The notes under the pieces were generated by a model. The model worked only from the letters and a program-made list of their open reading frames with translations. It was not told the origin of the DNA and made no database searches. A DNA stretch of 64,000 bases, from the NCBI GenBank assembly GCA_902786285.1, contig CADABX010000003.1, forward strand, positions 1 to 64,000, in the 5' to 3' direction. Shown in pieces: positions 16,699 through 25,516 of this stretch (within the stretch, counting starts at the first letter, position 1; each line of letters opens with the position of its first letter). The position numbers and the translations under genes were made by a program. This stretch comes from Oscillospiraceae bacterium (lineage in GTDB: Bacteria; Bacillota; Clostridia; Oscillospirales; Acutalibacteraceae).

Positions 16699-16727
16699 TT
16701 GACAAATTAGCGAAGGGTAACTATAAT
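16699..16727 (+). promoter_or_regulatory. feoA: Promoter of feo operon
   Basis: TTGACA (16699-16704), 17-bp spacer, TATAAT (16722-16727): consensus sigma-A. Confidence 0.9.
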
Positions 16728-16738
16728 AGCATCAGGAG

Positions 16739-16756
16739 GATTAGCTGCGGCTAATC
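16739..16756. promoter_or_regulatory. Palindromic operator candidate for feo
   Basis: GATTAGC-TGCG-GCTAATC lies 11 bp after the -10 box, covering the expected transcription start. A related half-site, ATTAGCGA, lies in the promoter spacer. Its shape (TTAGCnnnnGCTAA) resembles operators of DtxR/IdeR-family iron repressors; the regulator is inferred from the iron-uptake genes downstream. Confidence 0.55.
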
Positions 16757-16815
16757 TAAATTTGTGCGCATGAGTTAGCGAACGCAAACGTCCGCTGACG
16801 GGAAAGGGAAAAAAC

Positions 16816-17028
16816 ATGTTACCACTTGCTATGGCCAATATCGGCGAAGAAAATATCATCAAGCGCATCGGCGGCAAGCCGGACGTCAAGCAGCATCTGG
16901 CCGACCTCGGCTTCGTTGTCGGCGGCTCTGTTTCGATCATCACACGCCTCGGCGAAAACGTGATCGTCAATGTTAAGGAATCGCGTGTGGCGATCAGCGC
17001 GGAAATGGCGCAAAAAATCATGGTCTGA
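16816..17028 (+). CDS. feoA: FeoA-family ferrous iron transport protein, first copy
   Basis: 70 aa SH3-like FeoA domain, with ADLGFVVGGSVSIITRLGEN and a final VAISAEMAQKIMV strand-helix. FeoA is a small cytoplasmic partner that binds FeoB. Its pI and sequence differ from the second copy, so the two are probably not interchangeable. First gene of feoA-feoA-feoB. A full AGGAGG was not seen; GGGAAAGGGAAAAAAC precedes the ATG. Confidence 0.92.
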   Translation: MLPLAMANIGEENIIKRIGGKPDVKQHLADLGFVVGGSVSIITRLGENVIVNVKESRVAISAEMAQKIMV

Positions 17029-17076
17029 GCGTCCTGATTTTGCAATAGAACTTTTCGGAGAAGGAGGATAAACCGC

Positions 17077-17298
17077 ATGAAAACACTCAAAGAAGTTGCC
17101 ATCGGCGACACCTGCAAGGTCGTCAAGCTCCACGGCGAAGGCGCGATCAAACGCCGCATCATGGATATGGGCATCACCAAGGGCGTGGAGATCTATGTGC
17201 GCAAAGTCGCACCCCTCGGCGACCCGATCGAAGTGACCGTGCGCGGCTATGAGCTGTCGCTGCGCAAGGCCGACGCCGACATGATCGAAGTGCAGTAA
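17077..17298 (+). CDS. feoA: FeoA-family ferrous iron transport protein, second copy
   Basis: 73 aa with the canonical FeoA pattern: LKEVAIGDTCKVVKLHG, KRRIMDMGITKGVEIYVRKVAPLGDP, VTVRGYELSLRKADADMIEV. AGAAGGAGGATAAACCGC precedes the ATG. Lies 67 bp before feoB. Confidence 0.96.
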   Translation: MKTLKEVAIGDTCKVVKLHGEGAIKRRIMDMGITKGVEIYVRKVAPLGDPIEVTVRGYELSLRKADADMIEVQ

Positions 17299-17365
17299 CC
17301 CCGATCACAAGCAGCAAACAAGTATTTGAACAGGGATTTTTGTCCTCAAAGAAAGGAACAGTACT

Positions 17366-19846
17366 ATGGATTTGAGAATCGCCCTTGCGGGCAACCCGAA
17401 CAGCGGTAAAACAACGCTGTTCAACGCGCTCACCGGTTCCAATCAGTTCGTTGGCAACTGGCCGGGTGTTACCGTTGAAAAAAAAGAAGGCAAGCTGAAA
17501 AAGCACGACGGCGTGGTCATCACCGACCTGCCGGGCATCTACTCTCTTTCTCCCTACACGCTGGAGGAAGTGGTGGCAAGAAACTATCTGATTACCGAAC
17601 GTCCCGACGCGATTTTGAACATCGTGGACGGCACAAACCTCGAGCGTAACCTTTACCTCACCACACAGCTCACCGAGCTGGGCATCCCCGTGGTGGTTGC
17701 CATCAACATGATGGACGTGGTGCAAAAGAACGGCGACAAGATCAACACCGCCGAGCTCGCCCGTCAACTCGGCTGCAAGGTCGTTGAGATCTCCGCGCTG
17801 AAGGGTACCGGCGTGCTGGAGGCCGCCGAAGCCGCCATCGAGATGGCAAAGAGCGGCAAAACCGTGCCGATGCACACGTTCTCCGGCGTTGTTGAACACG
17901 CGCTGGCGCATATCGAAGAAGCCGCTGTCCACGCTCTGCCGGAGGAGCAGCAGCGCTGGTATTCCATCAAGATCTTCGAGCAGGATGAAAAGGTGCTCGA
18001 ACAACTGCAGATCCCCGAAGAGACGATGACCCACATCCGCAAGGATATCGAAGCGGCCGAAGCCGAGCTCGACGACGACGCGGAATCCATCATCACCAAC
18101 GAACGCTACGTCTATATCGGCCAGGTCATCAAGGCCTGCTATAAAAAGGCGAGCGCCGGCAAGCTTTCCACCTCCGACAAGATCGACAAGGTCGTCACCA
18201 ACCGCTGGCTGGGTCTGCCGATCTTCGCCGTGATCATGTTCGCGGTCTATTGGATCGCGATGGTCGGCGTGGGCGCACCGGCCACCGACTGGGCCAACGA
18301 CGGCGTGTTCGGCGACGGCTGGCACCTGTTCGGCATCGGCACCTCCGCCTATACCGAGGTGGCCGACGATTACACCGCCGCGATGCAGGCCGCCGAAGCG
18401 TTCACCGGCCTTGACACCGAAGCGGAAGACTTTGACGAAACCGCCGCGATTGCAAATCTCAACGCCTTCGTGCCGACCGCGGCGAGCGCAACGGTCGATG
18501 TGGAAGACGAAGAGACCCTTGCCATCAACACGCTGACCGCGTATTACGATACGATTCCCGCAGACGCAGACGAAGAAGCGACCGTCCCCATGACGTTCAA
18601 GGACGCTGCGGCATACCTTTCGGAAAACGGCTTTGAAGAGCCCGATCCGGCCGACTACGGCGTTTGGGTCCCGGGTATCCCGGTGCTTGTGGAAGGTCTT
18701 TTGACCAAGCTCAACGCGGCAGACTGGGTAAGCGGTCTGGTACTCGACGGTATTGTCGCCGGTGTCGGCGCGGTGCTCGGCTTTGTGCCGCAGATGCTTG
18801 TGCTGTTCTTGATGCTCGCGTTCCTCGAAGCGTGCGGCTATATGGCGCGTATCGCCTTCGTGCTTGACCGGATTTTCCGCCGCTTCGGCCTGTCCGGTAA
18901 ATCCTTCATCCCGATGCTCATCGGCGTCGGCTGCGGCGTGCCGGGCATCATGGCATCGCGTACCATCGAAAACGAGCGTGACCGCCGCATGACGATCATG
19001 ACCACCACCTTCATCCCCTGCGGCGCAAAGGTGCCGTTCATCGCCATGGTGGCGGGCGCCATCTTCGGCGGCTCTGCGTGGGTTGCAACGAGCGCCTACT
19101 TCATCGGTATGGCGGCGATCATCATCTCCGGTATCATGCTGAAAAAGACCAAGATGTTCTCCGGCGACCCGGCGCCGTTCGTCATGGAGCTGCCGGCGTA
19201 CCACTGGCCGACCCTTTCCAACGTCCTTCGCTCCATGTGGGAGCGCGGCTGGTCCTTCATCAAAAAGGCCGGCACCATCATCCTGCTTTCCACCATCGTT
19301 GTGTGGTTCACCACCTATTTCGGCGTAGTCGACGGTTCGTTCCGGATGCTCGCCGAGGACGAGATCGACCATTCGATCCTTTCCATGATCGGCGGCGTGC
19401 TGGCGTGGCTGTTCAAACCGCTCGGCTGGGGCAACTGGCAGGCGGCTGTGGCGTCCATCACCGGTCTTGTGGCAAAGGAAAACATCGTCGGCACCATGGG
19501 CATCCTTTACGGCGGCGGCGAAGGCACCGTGTATCAGAATCTGGCACAGGCGTTTAACGGCGCGTCCGGTTTCTCGTTCCTGGTATTCAACCTGCTTTGC
19601 GCCCCGTGCTTCGCGGCTATCGGCGCCATCAAGCGCGAAATGAACAACGCCAAATGGACCTGGTTTGCCATCGGCTATCAGACGGTCTTTGCCTACGGCA
19701 CCGCGCTGTGCGTGTATCAGATCGTTTCCGCGTTCACCGGCGGTCTCAACATCATCGGCCTGATCGCTGCCATCGCAGTGCTCGCGTTCGTGTGCTTCAT
19801 GCTCTTCCGTCCCTATAAGGAAGCGACGAAGCTGACGGTGAAATAA
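17366..19846 (+). CDS. feoB: Ferrous iron transporter FeoB with acidic external insertion
   Basis: 826 aa, longer than the usual 650-770. The N-terminal G domain has G1 GNPNSGKTT (9-17), G3 DLPG (54-57), G4 NMMD (114-117) and G5 ISALKG (142-147), then the helical GDI-like region. Membrane gate helices carry GCGVPGIMASRTIE and PCGAKVPFIAMVAGA. TM1 (about 281-303) is followed by about 135 residues, Ala/Asp/Glu-rich, before GIPVLVEGLL (about 437); about 95 of these are extra. FeoB takes up Fe2+ at the cytoplasmic membrane under anaerobic conditions. The insertion would face outside. Confidence 0.96.
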   Translation: MDLRIALAGNPNSGKTTLFNALTGSNQFVGNWPGVTVEKKEGKLKKHDGVVITDLPGIYSLSPYTLEEVVARNYLITERPDAILNIVDGTNLERNLYLTTQLTELGIPVVVAINMMDVVQKNGDKINTAELARQLGCKVVEISALKGTGVLEAAEAAIEMAKSGKTVPMHTFSGVVEHALAHIEEAAVHALPEEQQRWYSIKIFEQDEKVLEQLQIPEETMTHIRKDIEAAEAELDDDAESIITNERYVYIGQVIKACYKKASAGKLSTSDKIDKVVTNRWLGLPIFAVIMFAVYWIAMVGVGAPATDWANDGVFGDGWHLFGIGTSAYTEVADDYTAAMQAAEAFTGLDTEAEDFDETAAIANLNAFVPTAASATVDVEDEETLAINTLTAYYDTIPADADEEATVPMTFKDAAAYLSENGFEEPDPADYGVWVPGIPVLVEGLLTKLNAADWVSGLVLDGIVAGVGAVLGFVPQMLVLFLMLAFLEACGYMARIAFVLDRIFRRFGLSGKSFIPMLIGVGCGVPGIMASRTIENERDRRMTIMTTTFIPCGAKVPFIAMVAGAIFGGSAWVATSAYFIGMAAIIISGIMLKKTKMFSGDPAPFVMELPAYHWPTLSNVLRSMWERGWSFIKKAGTIILLSTIVVWFTTYFGVVDGSFRMLAEDEIDHSILSMIGGVLAWLFKPLGWGNWQAAVASITGLVAKENIVGTMGILYGGGEGTVYQNLAQAFNGASGFSFLVFNLLCAPCFAAIGAIKREMNNAKWTWFAIGYQTVFAYGTALCVYQIVSAFTGGLNIIGLIAAIAVLAFVCFMLFRPYKEATKLTVK

Positions 19847-19883
19847 GAAACAAACATAAAATCCATGCAAAGGAGGCATACGT

Positions 19884-20063
19884 ATGTTGGCATGGTTACA
19901 GGCAAATATCGGCACAATTGTTGTGGTGCTGGTGCTTCTGGTTGCGGTTGCGCTGATTGTTTGGAAGCTGCGCAAGGATAAAAAAACAGGGCAGACGTCC
20001 TGCGGCAACGGCTGCGAACACTGTGCCCTGCACGACAAATGCCATCCGCAGCAGCAAAAGTAA
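19884..20063 (+). CDS. FeoB-associated Cys-rich membrane protein
   Basis: 59 aa; AAAGGAGGCATACGT precedes the ATG. One transmembrane helix (IGTIVVVLVLLVAVALIVWKL) followed by a short tail with SCGNGCEHCALHDKCH. Small proteins of this type, with TM plus a C-rich tail, commonly follow feoB in Clostridia; the cysteines may bind iron. Fourth gene of the feo operon. Confidence 0.9.
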   Translation: MLAWLQANIGTIVVVLVLLVAVALIVWKLRKDKKTGQTSCGNGCEHCALHDKCHPQQQK

Positions 20064-20073
20064 AACCAATCTG

Positions 20074-20107
20074 CGCCCTGTCCGAACGGACGGGGCGTTG
20101 ATTTTTT
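20074..20107 (+). terminator. Terminator of feo operon
   Basis: CGCCCTGTCC-GAAC-GGACGGGGCG, a 10-bp stem with one G-T pair, then TTGATTTTTT. Confidence 0.92.
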
Positions 20108-20198
20108 AAAATATTTTTGCAACCATGCATTTTTTAATATCTTTTTATGGTTGCGTGTACTATAATAAGCTTGTAAATCATAAATGGAGGTGCCGACT

Positions 20199-21347
20199 AT
20201 GGCCAACAGAATTATTCTCAACACCGTTTCGTTCCACGGCAAGGGCGCGATCAACGAGATCGTTCCCATCGCAAAGACCAACGAATGGAAGCACATCTTC
20301 GTCTGCTCCGACCCGGGGCTCATTCAGTTCGGCGTGACCGCCAAGGTCACCGACCTGCTCGACGCGGCAGATATCCCCTACACCGTCTATTCCGGCATCA
20401 AGCCGAACCCGACGATTGAAAACGTCAAGGACGGCGTGGCGGCGTTCAAGGCCTGCGGCGCGGACGCAATCATCACCATCGGCGGCGGCTCCTCGATGGA
20501 CACCGCGAAGGCAATCGGCGTGATCATCACGAACCCCGAGTTTGCCGACGTGCGTTCGCTCGAAGGCGTGGCGCCCACCAAGCATCACGCCGTGCCGACC
20601 ATCGCCGTGCCCACAACGGCAGGTACCGCGGCGGAGGTCACGATCAACTACGTCATCACCGACGTGGAAAAAGAGCGCAAATTCGTCTGTGTGGACGAGC
20701 ACGACATCCCGGCCTACGCCATTGTCGACCCCGACATGATGAGCTCGATGCCGAAAGGCCTGACCGCCGCTACCGGTATGGACGCGCTGACCCACGCGAT
20801 TGAGGGCTACACCACTAAGGCCGCCTGGGAAATGACCGACATGTTCCATCTTGAAGCGATCAAGCTGATCGCCAAGCACCTGCGCGGCGCCGTGGAAAAC
20901 AAGCCCGAAGACCGCGAGGGCATGGCGCTGGCGCAGTATGTGGCCGGCATGGGCTTTTCCAACGTCGGTCTGGGCATCGCCCACTCCATCGCCCACACGC
21001 TCGGCGCGCACTATGACACACCGCACGGCGTTGCCTGCGCGATGATGCTGCCGATCGTCATGGAATACAACCAGGATTACACCGGTGAAAAATACCGCGA
21101 AATCGCCCGCGCCATGGGCGTGGAAGGCGTGGACAGCATGACGCAGGCCGAATACCGCAAGGCGGCGGTGGACGCTGTGAAACAGCTTTCGGCCGACGTG
21201 GGCATTCCGGCGACGAACGAAAAGGTCAAGGAAGAAGACCTCGATGTGCTCGCTGCCGACGCGTTTGCGGACGCCTGCTGCCCGGGCAACCCGCGCGACA
21301 CGAATATCGAAGACCTCAAGGCGCTGTACAGAAAGATCATGGCATAA
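20199..21347 (+). CDS. fucO: Lactaldehyde reductase / iron-containing alcohol dehydrogenase
   Basis: 382 aa. Group III Fe-dependent alcohol dehydrogenase, closest in pattern to 1,2-propanediol oxidoreductase FucO, which reduces lactaldehyde with NADH. Dinucleotide-binding motif GGGSSMDTAKAIG (about 98-110), PTTAGTAAEVT, and metal ligands in GMDALTHAIEGY and IAHSIAHTLGAHYDTPHG. The start MANRIILN (20199) has GGAGGTGCCGACT upstream; an earlier ATG overlaps that site. No fucose or rhamnose genes are adjacent, so a general fermentative role is possible. Ends in a strong terminator. Confidence 0.92.
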   Translation: MANRIILNTVSFHGKGAINEIVPIAKTNEWKHIFVCSDPGLIQFGVTAKVTDLLDAADIPYTVYSGIKPNPTIENVKDGVAAFKACGADAIITIGGGSSMDTAKAIGVIITNPEFADVRSLEGVAPTKHHAVPTIAVPTTAGTAAEVTINYVITDVEKERKFVCVDEHDIPAYAIVDPDMMSSMPKGLTAATGMDALTHAIEGYTTKAAWEMTDMFHLEAIKLIAKHLRGAVENKPEDREGMALAQYVAGMGFSNVGLGIAHSIAHTLGAHYDTPHGVACAMMLPIVMEYNQDYTGEKYREIARAMGVEGVDSMTQAEYRKAAVDAVKQLSADVGIPATNEKVKEEDLDVLAADAFADACCPGNPRDTNIEDLKALYRKIMA

Positions 21348-21362
21348 GAAGCCAACAGCAAA

Positions 21363-21398
21363 GGCGGCTGCGTGAAAACGCAGCCGCCTGATTTTTTT
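21363..21398 (+). terminator. Terminator of fucO
   Basis: GGCGGCTGCG-TGAAAA-CGCAGCCGCC then TGATTTTTTT; a perfect 10-bp stem. The convergent copA gene ends just beyond it. Confidence 0.95.
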
Positions 21399-21400
21399 CT

Positions 21401-23941
21401 TTACCCTTTAACCCCGGTGCAGGTGTAGCCCTTTTCCTTGATCGCCTGTTTTGCGGCGGCCAAATCAAGCGCGCCCTGCAGCTCGACCTCCACCGTGCCG
21501 GCGGTGTGGTCGGCGGTTGCCGCCGCCACAAACGGCAGCGCTTCCAATGCTTTTTTCACCGTCGCTTCGCAGTGCTCGCACATCATGCCCTTGACTGCGA
21601 GTGTGACGCTTTCCCCTGCCGCGGCCGACGGCTGTGCAATCGGCGCAGCCTTTTTGCGCGTGCGGCGCGGGCGGTCGCGGCGGCCGTCCTTAATTTTGAG
21701 GAGATTCAGCCGCAGCGCGTTCAGGCAGACCGTCACACTCGACAAACTCATCGCCGCCGCCGCGATCATCGGGTTCAGCTTCCACGCGAACAGCCCCGCC
21801 GCCAGCGGGATGCAGATCACGTTGTAGAAAAACGCCCAAAACAGGTTTTCGTGAATATTGCGCAGCGTGCCGCGGCCGAGCCGCACACAGGCCGCCACGT
21901 CCTGCAGATCGCTGTTCATCAGCACGATGTCCGCGCTGTCGATGGCAACGTCTGTACCGGCGCCGATGGCGATGCCGACGTCGGCGCGTGTGAGCGCGGG
22001 CGCGTCGTTGATCCCGTCGCCCACCATGGCCACGCGGCCGGATTGCTGCAGCCGGCGCACTTCAGCTTCCTTGCGGTCGGGCAGCACCCCCGCCACCACG
22101 TCGCTGACGCCGGCGAGGGCGCCGATGGCTTTGGCCGTTTTTTCGTTGTCGCCGGTCAGCATCAGCACGCGAAGGCCGAGCTTACGCAGGGCGGCAACCG
22201 CCGCAGGCGAGGATTCCTTGATGACGTCCGCCACGGCGATCAGACCGAGCAACCGGCCGTCCGCGGCAAAATACAAAGGCGTTTTGCCCTGTGCGGCCAG
22301 TGCGTCGCCGGTTTCGAACAGCGGCGAGTCACCGGCAACAACCGTTTCGATATATGCCCGGCTGCCGCCGCACAGCTTTTTGCCGTCCAAAACGGCCGCC
22401 AGTCCGTTGCCGGGCAGAATTTTGAAGCCGTCTGTTTCTGCCGCGGTAAGATTTTTCGCCTGCGCCGCCGCAACAATGGCACGCGCAAGCGGATGTTCGC
22501 TCTTGCTTTCGAGCGCGAAGGCTTGTTCCAGCAGCGTTGTTTCGCTGACGCCTTCTGCCGGGATCAGATCCGTCACAGCCGGCACGCCTTTGGTGATGGT
22601 GCCGGTCTTGTCGAGCACAACCGTGTCGATTTTGCCGACCATTTCGAGCGCTTCGCCGGTTTTGATCAGAATGCCGTTTCTGGCGCCGAGGCCGTTGCCG
22701 ACCATCACCGCCACCGGCGTTGCGAGCCCGAGGGCGCAAGGGCAGGAGATGACAAGCACGCTGATGCCGCGCGCAAGGGCAAAGCTGACGCTTTCACCGG
22801 CGATCAGCCAGCCGGCGATTACGACCAGCGCGATGCCGATCACCGCCGGCACAAACACGCCCGACACCTTGTCGGCGATCCGGGCGATCGGCGCTTTGGT
22901 CGCCGCCGCGTCGGACACCATTTGAATGATGCGGCTGAGCGTCGTATCGTTGCCGGTGCGCTGCGCACGGCAGGTCAGAAAGCCCGACTGGTTGATCGTG
23001 GCGGCGCTGACGGTGCTGCCGGCGGTTTTGTCCACGGGAATGGATTCGCCGGTCAGCGCAGATTCGTCGACGGCGCTTTCGCCGCTTTCCACCACGCCGT
23101 CCACCGGCACACTGTCGCCCGGACGCAACACGAACACGTCGCCGGGGTTGACCAGATCAACGTCCACGAGCACCTCTTCGCCGTCTTTGAGCAGCCGCGC
23201 CTGCTTGGGCGCAAGGGCGATCAGCCGCTTGAGCGCGTTGGTCGTGCGGCCCTTGGAGATCGATTCCAAAAGCTTGCCGACCGTGATCAGCGCCGGGATC
23301 ATGGCGGCGGATTCAAAGTAGAGCTCGTCGTGATAGACCGGCATCAGATCCATATTGGTGCTGCCGGCGGTGATCATGGCGCACATTTTAAAGAAGACAT
23401 AAAGGCTCCAGCCAAACGACGCCGCGGAGCCGAGCGACACGAGCGTGTCCATATTCGGCGCACGGGCGATCAGCGCACGAAAGCCGCTGACAAAAAATTT
23501 GCGGTTGACGCCCATCACGAGCAAAGCCAGCAACATCTGCACAAGGGTGAGGCCGAGATGGTTGTGCTGTAAAAACGGCGGCACCGGCCAGCTCCACATG
23601 TTGTGGCCCATCGTGATATACATTAAAAGCAGCAAAAACACAGCGGAAACGATCAGCCGCTTTTTGAGCTTCGGCGTTTCGTTGTCCCGAAGCAGCGCCG
23701 CCGCTTCGTCGGCGGTGCTCCTGTTGCCGGCTTTTGCGTCTTCGCCGCGCAAAGAAGCGCCGTAGCCGGCCTTTTCCACCGCCGCGATCACCTGCTTCGC
23801 CGATGCGTCGCCGTCCACGCGCATGGAATTGGTCAGCAGACTGACCGCGCAGTCCGTTACGCCGGGCACACCCCGAACCGCCTTTTCCACCCGCGCCTGA
23901 CACGCCGCGCAGCTCATGCCTGTCACTTGATATTGCGCCAT
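21401..23941 (-). CDS. copA: Copper-exporting P-type ATPase with HMA domains at both ends
   Basis: 846 aa. An N-terminal heavy-metal domain has GMSCAAC (9-15); a second one is C-terminal (VKGMMCEHCEATVKKAL, near 785-800), an unusual place. Core motifs: phosphatase TGES, ion site ISCPCALGLATPVA (CPC), phosphorylation DKTGTITKG, HP locus SEHPLARAIV, and hinge MVGDGINDAPAL. It pumps Cu+ out of the cytoplasm at ATP cost. AGGAGGCGTTTTT precedes the ATG. No copY/csoR regulator is adjacent. Confidence 0.96.
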   Translation of the reverse strand: MAQYQVTGMSCAACQARVEKAVRGVPGVTDCAVSLLTNSMRVDGDASAKQVIAAVEKAGYGASLRGEDAKAGNRSTADEAAALLRDNETPKLKKRLIVSAVFLLLLMYITMGHNMWSWPVPPFLQHNHLGLTLVQMLLALLVMGVNRKFFVSGFRALIARAPNMDTLVSLGSAASFGWSLYVFFKMCAMITAGSTNMDLMPVYHDELYFESAAMIPALITVGKLLESISKGRTTNALKRLIALAPKQARLLKDGEEVLVDVDLVNPGDVFVLRPGDSVPVDGVVESGESAVDESALTGESIPVDKTAGSTVSAATINQSGFLTCRAQRTGNDTTLSRIIQMVSDAAATKAPIARIADKVSGVFVPAVIGIALVVIAGWLIAGESVSFALARGISVLVISCPCALGLATPVAVMVGNGLGARNGILIKTGEALEMVGKIDTVVLDKTGTITKGVPAVTDLIPAEGVSETTLLEQAFALESKSEHPLARAIVAAAQAKNLTAAETDGFKILPGNGLAAVLDGKKLCGGSRAYIETVVAGDSPLFETGDALAAQGKTPLYFAADGRLLGLIAVADVIKESSPAAVAALRKLGLRVLMLTGDNEKTAKAIGALAGVSDVVAGVLPDRKEAEVRRLQQSGRVAMVGDGINDAPALTRADVGIAIGAGTDVAIDSADIVLMNSDLQDVAACVRLGRGTLRNIHENLFWAFFYNVICIPLAAGLFAWKLNPMIAAAAMSLSSVTVCLNALRLNLLKIKDGRRDRPRRTRKKAAPIAQPSAAAGESVTLAVKGMMCEHCEATVKKALEALPFVAAATADHTAGTVEVELQGALDLAAAKQAIKEKGYTCTGVKG

Positions 23942-23989
23942 AAAAACGCCTCCTCGAAAGGCTATTTGCCTATGGATTTACTATGCTTT

Positions 23990-24018
23990 ATTATACCCGA
24001 TTTTTGCGTTTTTGTCAA
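23990..24018 (-). promoter_or_regulatory. copA: Promoter of copA
   Basis: TTGACA (24013-24018), 17-bp spacer, TATAAT (23990-23995) on the minus strand; directly downstream of a terminator. Confidence 0.9.
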
Positions 24019-24019
24019 T

Positions 24020-24047
24020 AAAAAACCCGGCAGATCGCTCTGCCGGG
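24020..24047 (-). terminator. Terminator of SGNH hydrolase gene
   Basis: Minus-strand CCCGGCAGA-GCGA-TCTGCCGGG followed by TTTTTTA. Confidence 0.95.
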
Positions 24048-24060
24048 ACGTGGATTTTGC

Positions 24061-25491
24061 TTATTTGAACAGGCCTGCAAAAAAGTCTTTGATCTTCTGG
24101 AACAGCATCTTCAGCAGGTCAAGGAAGGAACGGCTCGTCTTTTGCACATCGCTGGTGCCGTAGATACGGCTGGCGGTGTAGCCGGTGTCTTTGCTGTAGG
24201 ACAGCGCATAGGTCTGCACGGCGGTTTTGCCGTCTTCTCCGGTTACGGAGATGGTCAGGCTCTTGGCGCCGATCCGGGTGTTCTTCACCGTCAGGACATG
24301 ACCGTCCATGGAATAATCGGTCACCTTGATGCCGTCAACCTTCACCGTGTCCACCTTGTCAAAGCGACCGAGGTCAACCACGATGTCGGTGGTGACTTCT
24401 TTATCCGGGTCCAGCGTATTGAGGATCTGGCGGGTGATGTAGTCATAGCCGTCCTGGCTGGGATGGGTACCGGCAAAGGTGTTGTCCATGAAATCGCCGA
24501 GCAGCGACCAGTCTTTTTCCGCCGCAAGCGGTTCGGTGTTGCTGATGTCGGCATAGATGACTCTGTCGCCGAAGTCCTTATCCCACTTCTTATAGCACTC
24601 GTTCATCTTTCCGGGAATGATGTCCAGAATGTTGCCGAGCGGAACGATGATTTCATCAGAGATGCGCAGCTGCTTGACCACGTTGAACGCACCGACCATC
24701 ACGATGGTGGCGTCGGGGTTCCAATCAAGCAGTGTCTGGATCAGCACGGGATAATACTTTTCCCAGTGCTTATAACCGGACCACATCTGGGAAACTGCGG
24801 TTGTGCCGAGCTTCAAAACGTCTTCCGCACTGCTCACGTTGAATTCCGCGCCGTCAGAGAGCATGCCGCCGTTGGAGGCGATGCGGTAGGTACGGTAGAA
24901 CACGTCGCACATGCCGAGCTCCACGGTGATGAGGCTTGCCTTTTCCGCCAGCGCCTTCACGCTGCCGCATTTGCCGATGGCGCCTTTGTTCGCAATGACG
25001 TATTCCTGGGTGTTGTTGTCTCTGACGCCGTTGAACGAACCCTCATAGCCGAAATATTCGAGCATGTCGTTGTAATACGGATAGTTCAGTTCATCGTCGG
25101 AGAACAGATCGTCAACGCCCATCAGATCGAGCGTCACGGCCGTGGTCATACCGGGATAGCAAAGCGGCCAGAAGGTCGCGTCCTGCTCGGTGATATCGTC
25201 CGGCATTTTGCAGCCGACCGCTTCGGCGACCTGCGTGGTGTAGGCGCCCTTGACGTTGCGCATCTCATAGATGTCATACTGTCCGCCGGGCTTTGATTCA
25301 CCGGTCGGGTTGCCGTCCTTGTCAAGATACGAACCGTCTGCGCCGCAGCCGCGGCCGATGCTGTCGCCGATGGCGAGGTAGCCGCCCTGTTCGCCGTACT
25401 TCGGCACCGCAGCAAACGCGGGCACAAAGCAGGTCAGGATGAGCAGCACGGAAAGAAGCGCCGCAAGTGTGGTTCTGAGTTGTTTCTTCAT
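24061..25491 (-). CDS. Secreted SGNH/GDSL-family hydrolase
   Basis: 476 aa, start MKKQLRTTLAALLSVLLILT after AGGAGGAATCCCT; the longer reading is out of context. Signal peptide with cleavage near AFAAV. Block I is LAIGDSIGRGCG (nucleophile Ser), block III contains ELGMCDVF in place of GxND, and block V is FAGTHPSQDGY (D/H-like THPSxxGY). The C-terminal region has an Ig-like segment (KSLTISVTGEDGK) and an amphipathic tail (MLFQKIKDFFAGLFK). Likely an extracellular esterase or lipase; substrate unknown. It follows the GH3 gene by 25 bp, so they may be one operon. Confidence 0.82.
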   Translation of the reverse strand: MKKQLRTTLAALLSVLLILTCFVPAFAAVPKYGEQGGYLAIGDSIGRGCGADGSYLDKDGNPTGESKPGGQYDIYEMRNVKGAYTTQVAEAVGCKMPDDITEQDATFWPLCYPGMTTAVTLDLMGVDDLFSDDELNYPYYNDMLEYFGYEGSFNGVRDNNTQEYVIANKGAIGKCGSVKALAEKASLITVELGMCDVFYRTYRIASNGGMLSDGAEFNVSSAEDVLKLGTTAVSQMWSGYKHWEKYYPVLIQTLLDWNPDATIVMVGAFNVVKQLRISDEIIVPLGNILDIIPGKMNECYKKWDKDFGDRVIYADISNTEPLAAEKDWSLLGDFMDNTFAGTHPSQDGYDYITRQILNTLDPDKEVTTDIVVDLGRFDKVDTVKVDGIKVTDYSMDGHVLTVKNTRIGAKSLTISVTGEDGKTAVQTYALSYSKDTGYTASRIYGTSDVQKTSRSFLDLLKMLFQKIKDFFAGLFK

Positions 25492-25516
25492 AGGGATTCC
25501 TCCTTTTATAGTATGT

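Noticed and set aside
16448..16710. Short frames in the MITE-like repeat
   Set aside because: No ribosome sites; the region is dominated by inverted repeats.
17174..20323. 1049-codon open frame antisense to feoB
   Set aside because: GC-rich shadow of a real gene, with no ribosome site and a His/Gly/Arg-rich composition typical of antisense frames.
21506..23572. 688-codon open frame antisense to copA
   Set aside because: Shadow frame, low-complexity Arg/His/Gly composition, no start signals.
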